Assembly (NCBI GenBank): GCA_019454165.1
Contig: CP075367.1
Coordinates: 1,528,805 to 1,592,804, forward strand
Length of the DNA stretch: 64,000 nucleotides
From: Anaerolineales bacterium
GTDB taxonomy: Bacteria; Chloroflexota; Anaerolineae; Anaerolineales; UBA11579
Direction: 5' to 3'
The position numbers and the translations under genes were made by a program. The notes under the pieces are model-generated. The model was not told the origin of the DNA, made no database searches, and worked only from the letters and a program-made list of their open reading frames with translations. Positions 33,868 to 42,856 of this stretch are shown one piece after another; the stretch's first letter is position 1; every line of letters starts with the position of its first letter.

Positions 33868-35037
33868 ATGACTCCCGCGGCGCGCTACTTCGACTATGCA
33901 GCCACCACCCCGCTTAACCCGCGGGTGTGGGCGGCCATGCAGCCCTACTTCGAGGCGGAGTTTGGCAATCCGTCCTCCGTGCACGCCTACGGCCAGCGCG
34001 CCGAGGCCGCCGTAGAGAATGCCCGCGGCCGCCTGGCCGCCGCCCTCGGCTGCCAGCCTGAGGAGCTGCTCTTCACCTCCGGCGGCACCGAGGGCAACAA
34101 CCTGGCCCTGCGCGGCGCGGCCCTGGCCGCCCGCCGCCAGCGCGGCGCCAATCGCCTGCTGGTCAGCCTGGTAGAGCACCCTGCCGTAGCCCGCACAGCC
34201 CAGCAGTTGGCGGCCGAGTTCGGCTTCGAGCTGGCCCACCTGCCCGTTGACGAATACGGCATCGTGCATCCGAAAGATGTCGCCCGCCTGCTCACGCCTG
34301 ACACTGCCCTGGTGTCAGTCATCCTCGCCAATAACGAAGTCGGCACCATCAACCCCATCGCCGAAATTGCCGCCATCTGCCGCGAGCGCGGCATCCTCCT
34401 GCACAGCGACGCCATCCAGGCGCCCGCCCACCTCTCGCTCAACGTCACCGAGCTGGGCATCGACCTGCTCAGCCTGGGCGCCCACAAGCTCTACGGCCCC
34501 AAGGGTGTCGGCCTGCTTTACGTGCGCGCCGGCACACCGCTGCTGCCGACCCAGACCGGCGGCGGCCATGAAGCCGGCCTGCGCGCCGGAACCCACAACG
34601 TGCCCTACATCGTCGGCATGGCCGAGGCCTTCGACCTCGCCCAAGCCGAAGTCGACCAATCAGCCCGTCGCCTCACCAGCCTGCGCGACCATGTGATTGC
34701 CAGCATCATGCAAATCCCCGATTCCAAACTAACCGGCCATCCCAGCCAGCGCCTCGCCAATCACGCCAGCTTCGTATTCAAAGGTGTGGACGGCAACGCG
34801 CTGCTCATGCTGCTGGATGCGGCGGGCTTCGCCTGCTCCTCCGGCTCGGCCTGCAAGACCGGTGACCCGCAGCCCAGCGAGGTCTTGCTCGCCATGGGCC
34901 TCGCGCCCGAGTGGGCCGCCGGCTCTCTGCGCATCACGCTCGGCAAACACACCACCCAAGCCGATGTCGACGCGCTGCTCGCCGCCCTGCCCAGCCTGAT
35001 CGAACGCGCTCGCATGCTGGAAGGAGCCTTCCGGTGA
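33868..35037 (+). CDS. iscS: Cysteine desulfurase (IscS/NifS)
   Basis: 389 residues. YFDYAATTPLNPRV and FGNPSSVHAYG open the fold type I PLP enzyme; TSGGTEGNNLA holds the cofactor phosphate; the Schiff-base lysine is Lys207 in SLGAHKLYGPKG; and the persulfide Cys is most likely Cys329 in ACSSGSACKTG. The enzyme takes sulfur from cysteine for Fe-S clusters and tRNA thiolation. mnmA follows 73 nt later on the same strand, matching a sulfur relay to U34 of tRNA. The tail ends before a dispersed repeat. Confidence 0.95.
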   Translation: MTPAARYFDYAATTPLNPRVWAAMQPYFEAEFGNPSSVHAYGQRAEAAVENARGRLAAALGCQPEELLFTSGGTEGNNLALRGAALAARRQRGANRLLVSLVEHPAVARTAQQLAAEFGFELAHLPVDEYGIVHPKDVARLLTPDTALVSVILANNEVGTINPIAEIAAICRERGILLHSDAIQAPAHLSLNVTELGIDLLSLGAHKLYGPKGVGLLYVRAGTPLLPTQTGGGHEAGLRAGTHNVPYIVGMAEAFDLAQAEVDQSARRLTSLRDHVIASIMQIPDSKLTGHPSQRLANHASFVFKGVDGNALLMLLDAAGFACSSGSACKTGDPQPSEVLLAMGLAPEWAAGSLRITLGKHTTQADVDALLAALPSLIERARMLEGAFR

Positions 35038-35063
35038 AAACGGTCATACTCGTAGGGCCGCAG

Positions 35064-35097
35064 CACGAATCTGCGTTGATCTGCGTTTATCTGCGGC
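35064..35097. repeat. Dispersed ATCTGCGTTGATCTGCG-type repeat, copy 6
   Basis: AATCTGCGTTGATCTGCG, then TTTATCTGCGG, in the iscS-mnmA gap. Confidence 0.65.
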
Positions 35098-35110
35098 TCA
35101 AGGTTCTCGC

Positions 35111-36241
35111 ATGAGCAAGGGTAAAGTCGTCGTCGCCATGAGCGGCGGGGTGGACAGCTCCGTCGCCGCCGCCCTGCTCCAGCAACAAGGCTACGAGGTC
35201 ACCGGCATGATGCTGCGCCTGTGGAGCGAGCCCGGCCGCGAGGCCAGCAACCGCTGCTGCACACCCGCCGCCATGAGCGTAGCCCGCCGCGTGGCCGGCC
35301 AGCTCGGCATCCCCTTCTATGCCATCAACGCCCAGGACGCTTTCCGTGAGATCGTGGTGCAAAGCTTCCTCGACGGCTACGCCGCCGGCGGCACACCCAA
35401 CCCCTGCCTGGCTTGCAACCGCCAGATCCGCTGGGAGTATCTGCTCAATCGCGCCCTGGCCCTCGGTGCAGACTATATGGCCACCGGCCACTATGTGCGC
35501 CTGACCCGCAACCCGGGCGAGCCCGTCCGCCTCTTCGAAGCCGTGGACAGCCATAAGGATCAATCCTATGTGCTGCACGTGCTCAACCAGGCCAAGCTGC
35601 AGCACGCTCTGTTCCCGCTCGGCGAGCTGACCAAGCCCCAGGTGCGCGCCATCGCCGCTGAGCTCAAGCTGCCCGCCGCCACCTCGAAAGAGAGCATGGA
35701 CCTGTGCTTCCTGGCCGGGCAGGACTATCGTGACTTCCTGCATCGCTACCAGCCGCAGCTCATCCAGCCGGGCGAGATCGTCAACACCGCCGGCCAACCC
35801 ATCGGCCAGCACGAAGGCCTGGCCAACTACACCATCGGCCAGCGCAAGGGGCTTGGCATCCCCGCCGCCCACCCGCTGTACGTCATCGCCAAGGACATGA
35901 CCAGCAACCAGCTCATCGTCGGCACGCAAGACGAACTGGGCGGCACGCAGCTCACCACCGAGCCGGTGCACTGGGTCAGCGGGCACGCCCCTGCCGTACC
36001 CTTCGATGCCGAGGTCAAGATCCGCTACAGCGCCCGCAAGGCGCCCGCCCGCGTGACCCCCCTGGCGGATGGCCGCGCCGAGCTTGAATTCGCCCAGCCG
36101 CTGCGCGACATCACGCCGGGCCAGGCCGCAGTCGTCTACGTCAATGGTGAAGTCCTGGGCGGTGCTTTGATCTCGGCTCCCGCCGCAGTAGAAGACTCAA
36201 ACAAATACGCTATATCATTTGCCGCAGATGAACACAGATAA
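35111..36241 (+). CDS. mnmA: tRNA-uridine 2-sulfurtransferase MnmA
   Basis: 376 residues. The PP-loop VVVAMSGGVDSSVAA (residues 11-17) activates the tRNA with ATP. The first catalytic Cys region is GGTPNPCLACNRQIRW with Cys99 and Cys102, and the second is SMDLCFLAGQDY with Cys199. E. coli has Asp at the first of these positions, so a CxxC here may favour Fe-S cluster binding. MATGHYVR and YTIGQRKGLGI are other MnmA marks. The last residues FAADEHR and the stop are encoded by a dispersed palindromic repeat and are unlikely to be ancestral. The immediate neighbour iscS is the sulfur donor. Confidence 0.95.
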   Translation: MSKGKVVVAMSGGVDSSVAAALLQQQGYEVTGMMLRLWSEPGREASNRCCTPAAMSVARRVAGQLGIPFYAINAQDAFREIVVQSFLDGYAAGGTPNPCLACNRQIRWEYLLNRALALGADYMATGHYVRLTRNPGEPVRLFEAVDSHKDQSYVLHVLNQAKLQHALFPLGELTKPQVRAIAAELKLPAATSKESMDLCFLAGQDYRDFLHRYQPQLIQPGEIVNTAGQPIGQHEGLANYTIGQRKGLGIPAAHPLYVIAKDMTSNQLIVGTQDELGGTQLTTEPVHWVSGHAPAVPFDAEVKIRYSARKAPARVTPLADGRAELEFAQPLRDITPGQAAVVYVNGEVLGGALISAPAAVEDSNKYAISFAADEHR

Positions 36242-36281
36242 ACGCAGATTTTCTGTTTGCATTATCTGTGTTCATCTGCGG
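36222..36281. repeat. Dispersed palindromic repeat, copy 7 (overlaps mnmA 3' end)
   Basis: A 20-nt arm beginning CCGCAGATGAACAC at 36222 and its perfect complement at 36262-36281, with a 20-nt loop. The left arm encodes the last residues and the stop of mnmA. A smaller ATGTGGC/GCCACAT hairpin follows at 36283-36299. Confidence 0.9.
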
Positions 36282-36328
36282 AATGTGGCGCAGCCACATG
36301 CACATCTGCGGCTTAGAATTAGAAAGTC

Positions 36329-36595
36329 ATGACCCTGCCCTCATTCGTCCTCGGCGCTACCATCGCCACGCTGTTCGGCGCAGCCTTCCACCTCTGGCGC
36401 GGCGGCGGCATGGGCCGCCTGCTGCTGTATCTCGGCCTGGCTTGGGCTGGCTTCTGGGGCGGCCACCTTGCCGCCCAGCAAATGGGCTGGACCCTGTTCC
36501 GCCTCGGCCCGCTGTTCCTCGGTATCGCCGTGCTGGCCAGCCTGGCGGCCCTGTTCGCCGGCCACTGGGTCTTCGTGGTGCAGCCGCGTGAGTGA
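36329..36595 (+). CDS. Small membrane protein (three predicted helices)
   Basis: 88 residues: helices near 4-22, 29-47 and 58-82, joined by short loops (HLWRGGG and LAAQQMGW). No family is recognised with certainty. It overlaps the trmI start (the GTG of trmI lies inside its last codons), giving a translationally coupled operon with trmI, a zinc-ribbon protein and a Nudix enzyme. The function is unknown. Confidence 0.65.
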   Translation: MTLPSFVLGATIATLFGAAFHLWRGGGMGRLLLYLGLAWAGFWGGHLAAQQMGWTLFRLGPLFLGIAVLASLAALFAGHWVFVVQPRE

Positions 36596-37388
36596 GCCGC
36601 ACGCCAACGCTCGCGCCGGCGATCTGGCCTTCCTCTCCGGCCCACGCGGCCATTCCCTCACCGTCAAGCTCACCCCCGGCGAGCGCGTCCAAAGCATGCA
36701 CGGCGTGATCCAGCATGAAGACATCATCGGCCGCGAGTGGGGCACGCAGATCAGCACCCACCTCGGCACCATCTTCACCATCCTGCAGCCCGCCCTGGAC
36801 GATCTGCTGCGCGATATTGAGCGCGCCAGCCAGGTCATTTATCCCAAGGACATCGGCTACATCCTCCTCAACCTGGGCGTCGGCCCGGGGGCGCGCGTGA
36901 TCGAAGCCGGCACAGGTTCGGGCGCGCTGACCGTGGCGCTGGCCCATACCGTCGGCGAACACGGCCATGTCTACAGCTACGAAACGCGCGACAAGGCCCA
37001 GGCTTTGGCCCGCCAGAACCTGCAGCACCTCGGGCTCGACGCCCGCGTGACCCTGCACCTGCGCGATATCGGCGAGGGTTTCTTCGAGCAGAACATCCCC
37101 GCGATCTTCCTTGACCTGCCCAACCCTGAGGACTATCTGGCCCAGGTGCGCGCCGCCCTACAGCCCGGCGGCTTTTTCGGCTGCATCCTGCCGACAACCA
37201 ACCAGGTCAGCAAAGCGCTCGAGGCGCTCAAACAGCACGCCTTCGGCTTCGTCGAGGTTTCCGAACTCATGCACCGCTACTACAAAGCCAGCGCCGGCCG
37301 CCTGCGCCCGGCCGACACCATGGTCGCCCACACTGGCTTCCTCATCTTTGCCCGCCGCCTCGCCGAAGGGCTGCACGCGGAACGCTGA
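36588..37388 (+). CDS. trmI: tRNA (adenine-58-N1) methyltransferase TrmI
   Basis: 266 residues from GTG 36588, chosen because it overlaps the upstream stop; a longer frame upstream is out of register with the conserved start. The N-terminal beta domain (RGHSLTVKLTPGERVQSMHG) is followed by YPKDIGYILLNLGVGPGARV and the SAM-binding motif VIEAGTGSGALTVALA, then IFLDLPNPEDYL, the catalytic-site motif IV of m1A58 enzymes. It modifies the T-loop of tRNAs and helps stabilise them. It lies in a four-gene overlapping operon. Confidence 0.92.
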   Translation: MSEPHANARAGDLAFLSGPRGHSLTVKLTPGERVQSMHGVIQHEDIIGREWGTQISTHLGTIFTILQPALDDLLRDIERASQVIYPKDIGYILLNLGVGPGARVIEAGTGSGALTVALAHTVGEHGHVYSYETRDKAQALARQNLQHLGLDARVTLHLRDIGEGFFEQNIPAIFLDLPNPEDYLAQVRAALQPGGFFGCILPTTNQVSKALEALKQHAFGFVEVSELMHRYYKASAGRLRPADTMVAHTGFLIFARRLAEGLHAER

Positions 37389-37987
37389 TGCCATCCAAAC
37401 CTCGCCGCCGCTTCCCCTATGCGCGCCGCCCGCTGTCCGAGCGCCTGCAGGATTTCCGCGAACGTCGCCCGCGCGGCCCGCTGGTGCCCGGGCGCTCGCT
37501 CAACCCGCGCCAGCAGAAAGAGCTGCAGCGCGCCAATCACCTGCTGGCCGTGGGTGACCATGTGGCCGCGGCCCGCATCTTTGAAGATATGGCGGGCCGC
37601 GCTCACGACCGCGCCATCGTTTACCCCGTCCCCATGCTGTATCTGCAAGCCGCCCATGCCTACCTGCTGGGCGAGCAGCTCGAGCTCTCGCTGCAGCACG
37701 CCCGCCGCGGCCTGGAACAGCTCGCCAGCCAGGAGCGCTGGCCCCTGCTGCAGAATGAGAGCCAGCGCTATCTGGCCGAGCTCAGCGTCCAGCACAGCCA
37801 GCCGGCCGCCGCATTCCAAACCTGGCTGAGCGAGCTCATCCCGCAGCCGCTGCCAGATTCGTCCGCACCGAACGCCGATACCTGCCCGTACTGCGGCGCC
37901 CACGGCAGCCTGGAGCCGCTGGCGGCTGGCCGCGCCACCCGCTGCCGCTATTGCGCCAGCGTGGTGCACACAGAGCGCTCAAGCTAA
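37388..37987 (+). CDS. Helical-repeat protein with C-terminal zinc ribbon
   Basis: 199 residues. The start shares TGATG with the trmI stop. The first 45 residues are very basic (Arg/Pro-rich). Residues about 50-140 form helix pairs like a short TPR (ANHLLAVGDHVAAARIFEDM, LYLQAAHAYLLGEQLELSLQH in part). The C-terminus has CPYCGAHGS and CRYCASVV, a four-Cys zinc ribbon. Function unknown; RNA or protein binding is plausible given the basic start and the tRNA-modification neighbour. Confidence 0.65.
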   Translation: MPSKPRRRFPYARRPLSERLQDFRERRPRGPLVPGRSLNPRQQKELQRANHLLAVGDHVAAARIFEDMAGRAHDRAIVYPVPMLYLQAAHAYLLGEQLELSLQHARRGLEQLASQERWPLLQNESQRYLAELSVQHSQPAAAFQTWLSELIPQPLPDSSAPNADTCPYCGAHGSLEPLAAGRATRCRYCASVVHTERSS

Positions 37988-38598
37988 TGGTTTCCATTCC
38001 CGATTTCAGCGAGAACGAAATTCGCCAGCGCCTGCAAGCCCGCAAGGCGGATCCATTGGTCAGCGTGATGAACGAGGGCTACGAAGTGCGCACGCCGCGG
38101 CCCGCCGCCGTGCTGCTGCCCCTGCTGCGTCAGGAGGATGAGTGGCACCTGCTCTACATCCTGCGCTCGGTCCACGAGGGCGATATGCACAGCGGCCAGG
38201 TGGCCTTCCCCGGCGGCCGCTGGGAGCCGGGTGAAACCAGCCCAGAGCAAGCCGCTCTGCGTGAAGCGCACGAGGAGATCAACCTACCGCCCGATCAGGT
38301 ACATTTGCTTGGCAATCTGGAAGACTTCATCACCATCAGCAGCTACCGCGTCACCCCCGTGGTCGGCGTGATCCCCTGGCCGGTCAAGCTCGACCCGCAG
38401 CCCGGCGAAGTCCAGCGCATCTTCACCATCCCGCTGCCCTGGCTGGCCGACCCGGCCAACCGCGAGGAGCGCGAACGCACCGCGCCCAATGGCGCGGCCG
38501 TACGCGTGGTGTATTTCACTCAATATGATCGTGAATTGCTGTGGGGCGTGACGGCCCGCATCACGCTGATCTTCCTGCAGGCGTTGGGGTTGGCTTAG
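37987..38598 (+). CDS. Nudix hydrolase, CoA pyrophosphatase type
   Basis: 203 residues; start ATG 37987 overlaps the previous stop (TAATG). [20 protein letters not shown] and [15 protein letters not shown], then REAHEEINL, form the Nudix box of the CoA-diphosphatase (NudL/PCD1) group; the SGQVAFPGG stretch just before the box is the group's special signature. The enzyme would split CoA or acyl-CoA into 4'-phosphopantetheine and 3',5'-ADP. It ends the trmI operon, with its TAG overlapping the convergent zwf TAA. Confidence 0.88.
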   Translation: MVSIPDFSENEIRQRLQARKADPLVSVMNEGYEVRTPRPAAVLLPLLRQEDEWHLLYILRSVHEGDMHSGQVAFPGGRWEPGETSPEQAALREAHEEINLPPDQVHLLGNLEDFITISSYRVTPVVGVIPWPVKLDPQPGEVQRIFTIPLPWLADPANREERERTAPNGAAVRVVYFTQYDRELLWGVTARITLIFLQALGLA

Positions 38599-40103
38599 CC
38601 CGGCACCTGCTCCATGTCACGCCAGGTGTGCCCGTGCTCCACGATGAACTTGTCGTTCTCCTTTGGCCCCCAGCTGCCCGGCAGATACTGCGGCAGCTTG
38701 CGCGCCGGCTGAGTCTGCCAGGCCTGTAGCACGCCATCAATAAACTTCCAGGCTTCCAGCACTTCGTCGCTGCGTGTGAACAACGTCGCATCGCCATGCA
38801 TGCAGTCGAGCAGCAAGCGCTCATACGCCTCGGGCGTGCTTGCGCCAAAAGCCTCAGCGTACGAGAAATCCATCTTGACCGACTTGAGCTTGTTGTCCGG
38901 CCCGGGTATCTTAGCGCCAAAGGTCAGCGTGATGCCCTCATCCGGCTGGATGTTGAGCACAAGCCGGTTGGGCGCATCACCGGCCATGTTCTGCGCACCG
39001 AACAGGGCCAGCGGCACCTGCTTGTATTGCACCGCGATCTCGGTGACCCGCTCCGCCAAATGCTTGCCGGAGCGGATGAAGAACGGCACGCCGGCCCAAC
39101 GCCAGTTGTCGATGGCGACCCGCATCGCCAGGAAGGTTTCGGTCTGCGAATTCTTGGCTACGCCCTCGTGCTCCAGATAGGCGTCCACCTGCTTCCCGTT
39201 TTGCTTACCGGCGCCATACTGCGCCCGCAAGGTGTTGCGCAGGGCTTCGTCACCCGTTAGCGGGCGCAGAGCCCGCAGCACCTTGACCTTCTCATCGCGC
39301 ACCGCATCCGCATTGAACGCTACCGGGGCTTCCATCGCCGTCAAGGTCAGCAGCTGCAGCGCATGGTTCTGCACAATGTCGCGGATCACGCCCGCGCTGT
39401 CAAAATACGCCGCCCGTCCGTCCACACCGATCGTCTCCGCTACCGTGATCTGCACACAGTTGACATAGCGGCGGTTCCACAGCGGCTCAAAGATTCCGTT
39501 GGCAAAGCGGAAGAACAGAATGTTCTGCACGGTTTCTTTGCCCAGATAATGGTCAATGCGGTAGATCTGCTCTTCGTCGAACACGCTGTGGATCATGGCT
39601 TCCAGCTCTTGCGCCGAAGCCAGGTCGTGCCCATACGGTTTTTCTACGATGATGCGCGTCCAGCCGCGCTCATTCTGGGCCAGGTTGGCCTCGCCCAGAT
39701 TGGAAATGATCTCTTCGTAAACACTGGGCGGCGTTGCCAGGTAGTACAGGCGGTTGTACGCGCCCAATTCTTCCAGCTTGGCGGCCAAGCGGGCATAGCC
39801 CGGCTTCTCACCAAAGTCACCATACACATACTGCATGCGGCCCAATACATTATCCAAAGCGGCCGGGTCTACCGGTTGCGTGCGCGCAAATTTCTCTATG
39901 GCTATGCGCATCTCGCTGCGAAGTTTGTCGTCTGACCACTCACGGCGGCCCACACCGATGATGCTGGTCTCTGACGGCAGCTGCCCGTCCAGCACCAACT
40001 GGTACAAGGCCGGCACCAGCTTGCGGTGCGCCAGATCACCCGTGATGCCGAAAATGACCAATGCCGACGCTTTGGCCGCCCGGCCGTTCTTGCTGGCGCT
40101 CAT
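38595..40103 (-). CDS. zwf: Glucose-6-phosphate 1-dehydrogenase
   Basis: 502 residues. The nucleotide loop is [20 protein letters not shown], the catalytic site is [21 protein letters not shown] (His general base in DHYLGKE), and the coenzyme Lys region is [10 protein letters not shown]. The enzyme starts the oxidative pentose phosphate pathway, making NADPH. The next gene downstream of its promoter side is gnd, overlapping by ATGA, so gnd-zwf is one transcript on the minus strand. tal and tkt lie 3-8 kb upstream on the same strand. Confidence 0.95.
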   Translation of the reverse strand: MSASKNGRAAKASALVIFGITGDLAHRKLVPALYQLVLDGQLPSETSIIGVGRREWSDDKLRSEMRIAIEKFARTQPVDPAALDNVLGRMQYVYGDFGEKPGYARLAAKLEELGAYNRLYYLATPPSVYEEIISNLGEANLAQNERGWTRIIVEKPYGHDLASAQELEAMIHSVFDEEQIYRIDHYLGKETVQNILFFRFANGIFEPLWNRRYVNCVQITVAETIGVDGRAAYFDSAGVIRDIVQNHALQLLTLTAMEAPVAFNADAVRDEKVKVLRALRPLTGDEALRNTLRAQYGAGKQNGKQVDAYLEHEGVAKNSQTETFLAMRVAIDNWRWAGVPFFIRSGKHLAERVTEIAVQYKQVPLALFGAQNMAGDAPNRLVLNIQPDEGITLTFGAKIPGPDNKLKSVKMDFSYAEAFGASTPEAYERLLLDCMHGDATLFTRSDEVLEAWKFIDGVLQAWQTQPARKLPQYLPGSWGPKENDKFIVEHGHTWRDMEQVPG

Positions 40104-41011
40104 TCGGCCTTCTTGACCGCATGGCCGCCGAATTGGTTACGCAGGGCGGCAATCAGTTTGTTAGCAAAGCTTTCGGGCTGGCGGCTGGCAAAGCGCTGCA
40201 TCAGCGAAAGCGTGATGACCGGCGCGGGAACATCCTGGTTGATGGCCTCAAAAACGGTCCAACGGCCCTCGCCAGAATCTTCTACATAACCAGCAATATC
40301 CGTCAGCTTCGCGTCAGATTCCAATGCGCGGGCTGCCAGATCGAGCAGCCAGGAGCGCACCACCGTGCCATGCCGCCACATCTCGGCGATCTGGTGCACA
40401 TCCAGCGCGAATTCCTCTTTGGTCGCCATGAGTTCAAAGCCTTCGGCGTACGCTTGCATCAAGCCGTATTCGATGCCGTTGTGCACCATCTTGACGTAGT
40501 GTCCAGCCCCGCTCGGGCCAACCCGCCCCCAGCCCTTGTCCTCGGCGGGTGCCAGCGCCTTGAACACCGGCTCCAGGCGGCCCACCGCGGCCGCCTCCCC
40601 ACCGATCATCAGGCCATAGCCATTCTCCAGCCCCCACACGCCGCCGCTGACCCCCACGTCCACAAAGTGGATGCCGCGCTCGGCCAGCCTGGCCGCCCGG
40701 CGCATACTGTCACGGAAGTTGGCGTTGCCGCCGTCAATGATCGTGTCGCCTGCCGCCAGCTGGCCAGCCAGCGCCTCAATCGTACTCTCGGTCACCTCGC
40801 CCGCCGGCAGCATCAGCCACACCGCCCGCGGCGCCTCGAGTTGGCCCACCGCTTCCTCCAGCGAGAAGGCCGGTAGCAGCCCGGCTTCCGCTTGCAGTTG
40901 GCGGGTAGCCTCTTCACTGAGGTTGTAGCCCACCACCTGGTGGCCTGCTTTCAGCAAGCGGCGGCTCATGTTGCCGCCCATGCGGCCCAAACCGATCATG
41001 GCGATCTTCAT
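40100..41011 (-). CDS. gnd: 6-phosphogluconate dehydrogenase (short GntZ-type)
   Basis: 303 residues, the short type rather than the 470-residue enzyme. The Rossmann start is [34 protein letters not shown] and [20 protein letters not shown] are the substrate-site motifs specific to this branch, with [15 protein letters not shown] carrying the catalytic Lys-Asn. It oxidatively decarboxylates 6-phosphogluconate; the short type is often NAD-linked. CAGGAGC lies before ATG. The stop overlaps the zwf start. Confidence 0.93.
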   Translation of the reverse strand: MKIAMIGLGRMGGNMSRRLLKAGHQVVGYNLSEEATRQLQAEAGLLPAFSLEEAVGQLEAPRAVWLMLPAGEVTESTIEALAGQLAAGDTIIDGGNANFRDSMRRAARLAERGIHFVDVGVSGGVWGLENGYGLMIGGEAAAVGRLEPVFKALAPAEDKGWGRVGPSGAGHYVKMVHNGIEYGLMQAYAEGFELMATKEEFALDVHQIAEMWRHGTVVRSWLLDLAARALESDAKLTDIAGYVEDSGEGRWTVFEAINQDVPAPVITLSLMQRFASRQPESFANKLIAALRNQFGGHAVKKAE

Positions 41012-41035
41012 ATAACAGCTCCTGTAACGAACGGG

Positions 41036-41464
41036 TTATTTCTTGGCAACCCGCTTTTTGGCAGTCGTTTTGGTGGCAGCTTTCTTGGCAGCAGGCTTCT
41101 TGTTAGCCTGCATAGCGCGCACGCGCTTCACATGCCCCTGGGCCACTTTGCGGATCAAACCCAGCGGCAGCGGCTCATCCAGCGCGAAGCGCAAGGTGCC
41201 CTTGGCCACCAAATACGGCGTGATCTCTTTTTCAGTCGCAGCGGGGAGCGGAGGAATGGGATAGACGGCCACATGCTTGCTATGGCCCGCAAAGTACATC
41301 AGCGCTTTGCCATCCAGCTTATAGCCGGCGATCCGGTAGCTGACCGATTCGATCGCAGCCGGGGCAACCTCTTTGATGACCTTGCGAATGGCCGCCAGCT
41401 TTTCTTGCGTGCCTTTGGGAAACGTCTTGATGTATTCGCTAACTGTTTGTGGCGAAGCGGCCAT
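41036..41464 (-). CDS. DUF1801-family protein with Lys/Ala tail
   Basis: 142 residues with GAGGAGG upstream of ATG. TVSEYIKTFPKGTQEKLAAI and PAAIESVSYRIAGYKLDGK are the DUF1801 (YdhG-like) signature, followed by VAVYPIPPLP and GTLRFALDEPLP. Some relatives are described as frataxin-like iron chaperones. The last 28 residues are almost pure Lys/Ala/Thr (KKPAAKKAATKTTAKKRVAK), like a histone H1 tail, and may bind DNA. A TATAGT box lies about 26 nt before ATG. Confidence 0.82.
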   Translation of the reverse strand: MAASPQTVSEYIKTFPKGTQEKLAAIRKVIKEVAPAAIESVSYRIAGYKLDGKALMYFAGHSKHVAVYPIPPLPAATEKEITPYLVAKGTLRFALDEPLPLGLIRKVAQGHVKRVRAMQANKKPAAKKAATKTTAKKRVAKK

Positions 41465-41510
41465 GGCAACCTCCTCAGGTTACCGCTCTACTATAGCCTA
41501 AGCCGGAGAG

Positions 41511-42005
41511 TTAAAAGCCGCGCGCGCCGATCATCATCGAAACAAAGATGACCAGCATCACGCACAGGCCCACCCGCGGCACCAGGGTCAGCACCTTGAC
41601 GATCCGCGCCGCTTCCTGCGGGCTGACCTTCTTCGCCATCACCTTGACCCCCGGCTCGATGCGGTGCTCAACGAAGAAATGAAACAGCGCCAGCAGCAAG
41701 CCCATGCCGCCGCCAATGGCGATGAAGACGCCGCGCGGCGAGGTGAAATAGCCGTGCAAGTTCTGCCAACCGGTCAGCAGGTAGTTGAGCGCCGCGCCGG
41801 CCGCCAGGGTGATGAACGCCAGCACCGAAGCCAGCCGGAAGATGCGCGGGAAGACCCGGCTGATGAAATCCAAGCGAGCCGCCAGCTGCATGCTCAGCGC
41901 CGAGGGCACCAGCACGAATACGATCACGATGACTTCGCCCAGCCAGGCAGCCCCGGCGAGCACATGCGCCCAGCGGGCTACTGTAAGCAGGCTGATATCA
42001 GGCAT
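41511..42005 (-). CDS. Four-helix membrane protein (CopD/DUF4149-like)
   Basis: 164 residues with predicted helices near 8-32, 55-77, 88-108 and 140-160. RWAHVLAGAAWLGEVIVIVF places His and Trp as in CopD-like or DUF4149 proteins, and HRIEPGVK closes the third helix. Haem or copper binding is possible but not shown. A TAGTAT box is 6 nt before ATG and there is no Shine-Dalgarno, suggesting a leaderless message. Confidence 0.6.
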   Translation of the reverse strand: MPDISLLTVARWAHVLAGAAWLGEVIVIVFVLVPSALSMQLAARLDFISRVFPRIFRLASVLAFITLAAGAALNYLLTGWQNLHGYFTSPRGVFIAIGGGMGLLLALFHFFVEHRIEPGVKVMAKKVSPQEAARIVKVLTLVPRVGLCVMLVIFVSMMIGARGF

Positions 42006-42011
42006 GCGGGA

Positions 42012-42017
42012 ATACTA
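42012..42017 (-). promoter_or_regulatory. -10 box for a leaderless transcript
   Basis: TAGTAT on the minus strand, 6 nt before ATG 42005. Confidence 0.4.
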
Positions 42018-42077
42018 GTGGAATAGCTCCAGGAATCTAGACACCTGGTTTAACACTGCCTTCACCCTGTCCAGCGG

Positions 42078-42833
42078 TCAGCCGCGCTTGAGGAAGCGCG
42101 CCACCGCTTGGCGGCGATATTCGGTGTCCCACAAGAACGAGAACAGGCGCCGCTCGGCGTGCCGCGCCACCAGCGGGCTGGCCACGGCGAACTGCAGCAG
42201 CCGCTTGGCGGCCTGCACCGCCTCCGCCGGGTGCTGGGCCATCTCTGCCGCCAGCGTGCGGGCCGCCTCCAGCGCGCCGCCCGGCGCCGTCAGATGCCCC
42301 ACCAGGCCGATCGCTTTGGCTTCGCCGGCGGCCAGCACCCGCGCCGTGCTCAGCAGCTCCAGCGCGGTGGGATACCCGACCAATTGCAATAGATAGCGCG
42401 CCCCGCCCCACGCCGTGGTGATGCCCAGCTTGGCATGCACGAAACCGATGTCGGCATCCTCGGCCATGATGCGCTGGTCGCACGCCACTGCGATCTCGGC
42501 CCCGCCGCCACGCGCCGGGCCGTTGATCGCAGCGATCGTCGGGCAGTGCAGGCCGCGCAAGGCGCGCAGCGCCTTGCCCATCACGGTGGCCAGGCGCATA
42601 CCATCCTTGCGCTTGGTGTACGGGGCCAGCGCCTTCAAGTCACCGCCGGAGACAAAGGTCTCTCCTGCGCCGGTAATGATGAGTGCCCGGATGCGTTTGT
42701 TGTTCGCCACGCGCTTGATCGCGGCCGCGAACGAATCCATCGCGGCCCAGTCCAGCCCATTACGCACCTGGGGCCGGTTCACGACCAGGGTCGCGATCGA
42801 GTTACTGTCGAGGGTGAATTCAATTCCGTTCAT
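42078..42833 (-). CDS. Enoyl-CoA hydratase/isomerase family protein
   Basis: 251 residues from ATG 42833 (a TTG two codons earlier is less likely). The crotonase fold is shown by LVVNRPQVRNGLDWAAMD, IITGAGETFVSGGDLKAL (first oxyanion-hole segment), IAAINGPARGGGAEIAVACD (second) and FVHAKLGITTAWGG. Catalytic Glu positions typical of hydratases are not clear, as in many paralogues, so it may be an isomerase or hydrolase. The genes on either side are the membrane protein and transaldolase. Confidence 0.85.
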   Translation of the reverse strand: MNGIEFTLDSNSIATLVVNRPQVRNGLDWAAMDSFAAAIKRVANNKRIRALIITGAGETFVSGGDLKALAPYTKRKDGMRLATVMGKALRALRGLHCPTIAAINGPARGGGAEIAVACDQRIMAEDADIGFVHAKLGITTAWGGARYLLQLVGYPTALELLSTARVLAAGEAKAIGLVGHLTAPGGALEAARTLAAEMAQHPAEAVQAAKRLLQFAVASPLVARHAERRLFSFLWDTEYRRQAVARFLKRG

Positions 42834-42856
42834 GAGCAAGTTAGGTTCTTAAACAC

